Origin: Sediminibacterium magnilacihabitans
GTDB lineage: Bacteria > Bacteroidota > Bacteroidia > Chitinophagales > Chitinophagaceae
Length of the DNA stretch: 64,000 nt
Assembly (NCBI GenBank): GCA_002973575.1
Contig: PVEQ01000009.1
Location: 1 to 64,000 of the forward strand
Direction: 5' to 3'
A program made the translations under genes and the position numbers. Under the pieces are notes generated by a model. It searched no databases and had not been told where the DNA came from. It was given only the letters and a program-made list of their open reading frames with translations. Positions 62,334 through 64,000 of the stretch are shown here, piece by piece; position 1 is the stretch's first letter, and each line of letters opens with the position of its first letter.

Positions 62334-63548
62334 ATGGCGGCTATCCAGCGGAAGATCATCAACGACCCGGTATATGGTTTTATCACCATCAATCACCCAT
62401 TGATCTTTTCTATCATTTCACATCCTTATTACCAGCGCCTGCGACGCATCAAACAAATGGCCATGGCCCAACTTGTGTACCCGGGGGCCGTGCATACCCG
62501 CCTTCATCACTCGCTGGGCGCTTATCACCTCATGAACAATGCAGTGATCGAGCTTAAAAGCAAGGGAGTGGATATCAGCCCGGAAGAAGAAGTGGCTGTA
62601 AAAGCAGCCATCCTGCTCCACGATGTGGGACATGGCCCCTATTCACATGCCCTGGAACAGGTGTTGGTTCCCGATGTGCACCACGAGCAGCTTTCCTTAC
62701 AGATCATGCATACGCTGAATGAAACATTCAACGGTGAGCTGACCCTGGCCATAGAAATTTTTACCGATCAATACCGCAAGCCTTTTTTGCATCAGCTCAT
62801 CAGCGGACAACTCGATGTAGACCGCATGGATTACCTCACGCGCGACAGTTTTTATTCCGGTGTGAGTGAGGGCGTGATTGGTTATGATCGCATTTTAAAA
62901 ATGCTGGTGGTACACGATGGTCAACTGATGATCGAAGAAAAAGGCATTTACAGCGTGGAGAAATTCCTGGTAGCCCGCCGGCAGATGTACTGGCAGGTGT
63001 ACCTGCACAAAACCGTGCTGGCTGCCGAAAAAATGCTGGTGAAGATATTGGAAAGGGTGCGGGCCATTTACCGGCCGGGAGATGATGCCCTCTATACCCA
63101 ATCGGCTGTTGACTTTTTCCTGGGTGAATTCAATGGGGTGATGAATGCAGCGGCACTGGACAAATTCTGCTCGCTCGATGATCACGACATCATGCACGCC
63201 ATCAAACGATGGAGCCTGCATCCCGATAAGGCATTGTCATTACTCTGCCACGGCATGCTCGACCGGCAACTGTATAAGACCAGGATACAGACCGCTCCTT
63301 TTGAACCTGCTTATATTGCCAGCCAGCTGGAACAGATAAGCAAACGCTTCCATATCAGCGCCGAAGAAAGCAGTTACCTCTGTTTTACCGGCGAAGCCAC
63401 TAATACCCTTTACAAGACCATCGACGAAAAAATAAACATATTGTTCAAGGATGGATCGGTACGGGATATTTCGGAGGTGGATAATGCGCTCATCCATCAA
63501 AATCTTTCCGCCCCGGTTAAAAAAAATTACATTTGCCTGTTCAGATAG
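62334..63548 (+). CDS. HD-domain phosphohydrolase
   Basis: 404 residues from the ATG at 62334 (MAAIQRKIINDPVYGFI), the customary start. Metal ligands of the HD fold are present: HTRLHHSLGAYH (about 57-68), HDVGHGPYSHALE (about 98-110), and a later Asp in QLDVDRMDYL (about 160-169). It resembles dNTPase/SamHD1-like enzymes. Substrate is uncertain: dNTPs or other nucleotides. It runs from the porX leader toward lpxD. Confidence 0.93.
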   Translation: MAAIQRKIINDPVYGFITINHPLIFSIISHPYYQRLRRIKQMAMAQLVYPGAVHTRLHHSLGAYHLMNNAVIELKSKGVDISPEEEVAVKAAILLHDVGHGPYSHALEQVLVPDVHHEQLSLQIMHTLNETFNGELTLAIEIFTDQYRKPFLHQLISGQLDVDRMDYLTRDSFYSGVSEGVIGYDRILKMLVVHDGQLMIEEKGIYSVEKFLVARRQMYWQVYLHKTVLAAEKMLVKILERVRAIYRPGDDALYTQSAVDFFLGEFNGVMNAAALDKFCSLDDHDIMHAIKRWSLHPDKALSLLCHGMLDRQLYKTRIQTAPFEPAYIASQLEQISKRFHISAEESSYLCFTGEATNTLYKTIDEKINILFKDGSVRDISEVDNALIHQNLSAPVKKNYICLFR

Positions 63549-63588
63549 CTCGAACCTTGCCGCTGAATCCATAAACCCTATCTCTATA

Positions 63589-64000
63589 TGCAGTTTACCG
63601 CCGCACAAATAGCATTGATTATCAATGGCAAACTGGAGGGTAATGCCGATGCCCAGGTGGGTAGTTTCGGAAAAATAGAAGAGGCCCGCGCGGGCCAGCT
63701 TTCCTTCCTTGCCAACCCTAAATACGAAGAATACCTATACCAGACACGGGCATCCATTGTGATCGTGAACGAATCACTGGAACTGAAGCAGGCGGTGAAC
63801 GCCACCCTGATCCGTGTTCCCGATGCTTATTCCGCTTTTGCTACCCTGCTGGCCAAATATCAGGAGCTGATGACCCAGCAATTGATTGGTATCCAGCAGC
63901 CCAGTTATATTGCTCCTTCTGCCAAAATGGGCGACAACATATTCGTAGCGGCCTTCGTGCATATTGGTGAGAATGTACACATTGGCAACAATGTAAAACT
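63589..64000 (+). CDS. lpxD: UDP-3-O-acylglucosamine N-acyltransferase LpxD, 3' end missing
   Basis: 137 codons before the window ends. The uridine-binding N-terminal domain (about 1-100: MQFTAAQIALIINGKLEG, GQLSFLANPKYEEYLYQT) is complete. The left-handed beta helix starts at SYIAPSAKMGDNIFVAAFVHIG with hexapeptide repeats. LpxD adds the second acyl chain to the lipid A precursor in the cytoplasm. The start ATG lies 40 bases after the HD gene stop. Confidence 0.95.

Overview
The window reads as a chromosomal stretch from a Bacteroidota bacterium, most likely family Chitinophagaceae. The signs are a SusC/SusD pair, the type IX secretion regulator PorX, promoters of the TAnnTTTG type, many proteins from families confined to this phylum (DUF4251, DUF6520-like, HYC_CC_PP), and repeated intergenic palindromes. 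The assignment below family level is a guess. No plasmid, phage or insertion sequence is evident. Both ends cut genes: a MauE-like membrane protein at the left and lpxD at the right.

Layout. 1-6.8 kb: a MauE/DoxX-like gene and a small Cys-containing secreted protein converge on a TlpA/DUF3738-SusC-SusD cluster. 6.8-9.25 kb: AT-rich accessory stretch with an XRE regulator, a Fic AMP-transferase with its own boxes, and gene remnants. 9.25-14.7 kb: mnmE, a lone TonB, then a TolQ/ExbB-ExbD-ExbD-TonB operon ended by a clear terminator. 15-26.9 kb: mostly housekeeping (zinc protease, flavin reductase, glycyl-tRNA synthetase, MazG-like, Dtd, ArfB, MbnP/MbnH-like pair, flippase, fRMsr, DEAD-box helicase), with five copies of a dispersed palindromic repeat. 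27-29.4 kb: a serine-hydrolase pseudogene, tRNA-Leu(UAG) and a tripartite hipBST toxin-antitoxin operon with three evenly spaced operators. 29.5-32.5 kb: two sulfatases. 32.5-40.2 kb: response regulator, histidine kinase, TolC, RND pump and adaptor. 41-49.3 kb: heavy-metal efflux locus whose RND pump is encoded by two overlapping genes. 49.4-52.4 kb: ECF sigma, HEAT-repeat membrane protein and two DUF4097 proteins. 52.5-53 kb: antitoxin plus vapC remnant. 53-57.5 kb: tig, clpP, clpP, clpX. 57.5-64 kb: acyl-CoA dehydrogenase, HhH protein, MBL hydrolase, porX, HD hydrolase, lpxD.

How genes work together. The two-component system at 32.5 kb probably controls the adjacent pump: the same 16-base box lies before the regulator gene and before tolC. 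The locus at 41-49 kb looks like Cu/Ag-type (or related divalent metal) export: a split CusA-like pump, two adaptors, TolC, an HMA-domain periplasmic protein and a Cys/His-rich protein. ArfB, MbnP and MbnH overlap end to end and form one transcription unit.

Most striking points: hipBST with three TTATAT-N8-ATATAA operators about 40 bp apart; the split metal pump; the shared response-regulator box; and three pseudogenes (serine hydrolase, nucleotidyltransferase, VapC) that each keep both ends but have lost the middle, two of them toxin-like genes whose small partner gene stays intact. All family assignments come from motif reading; no database search was run.
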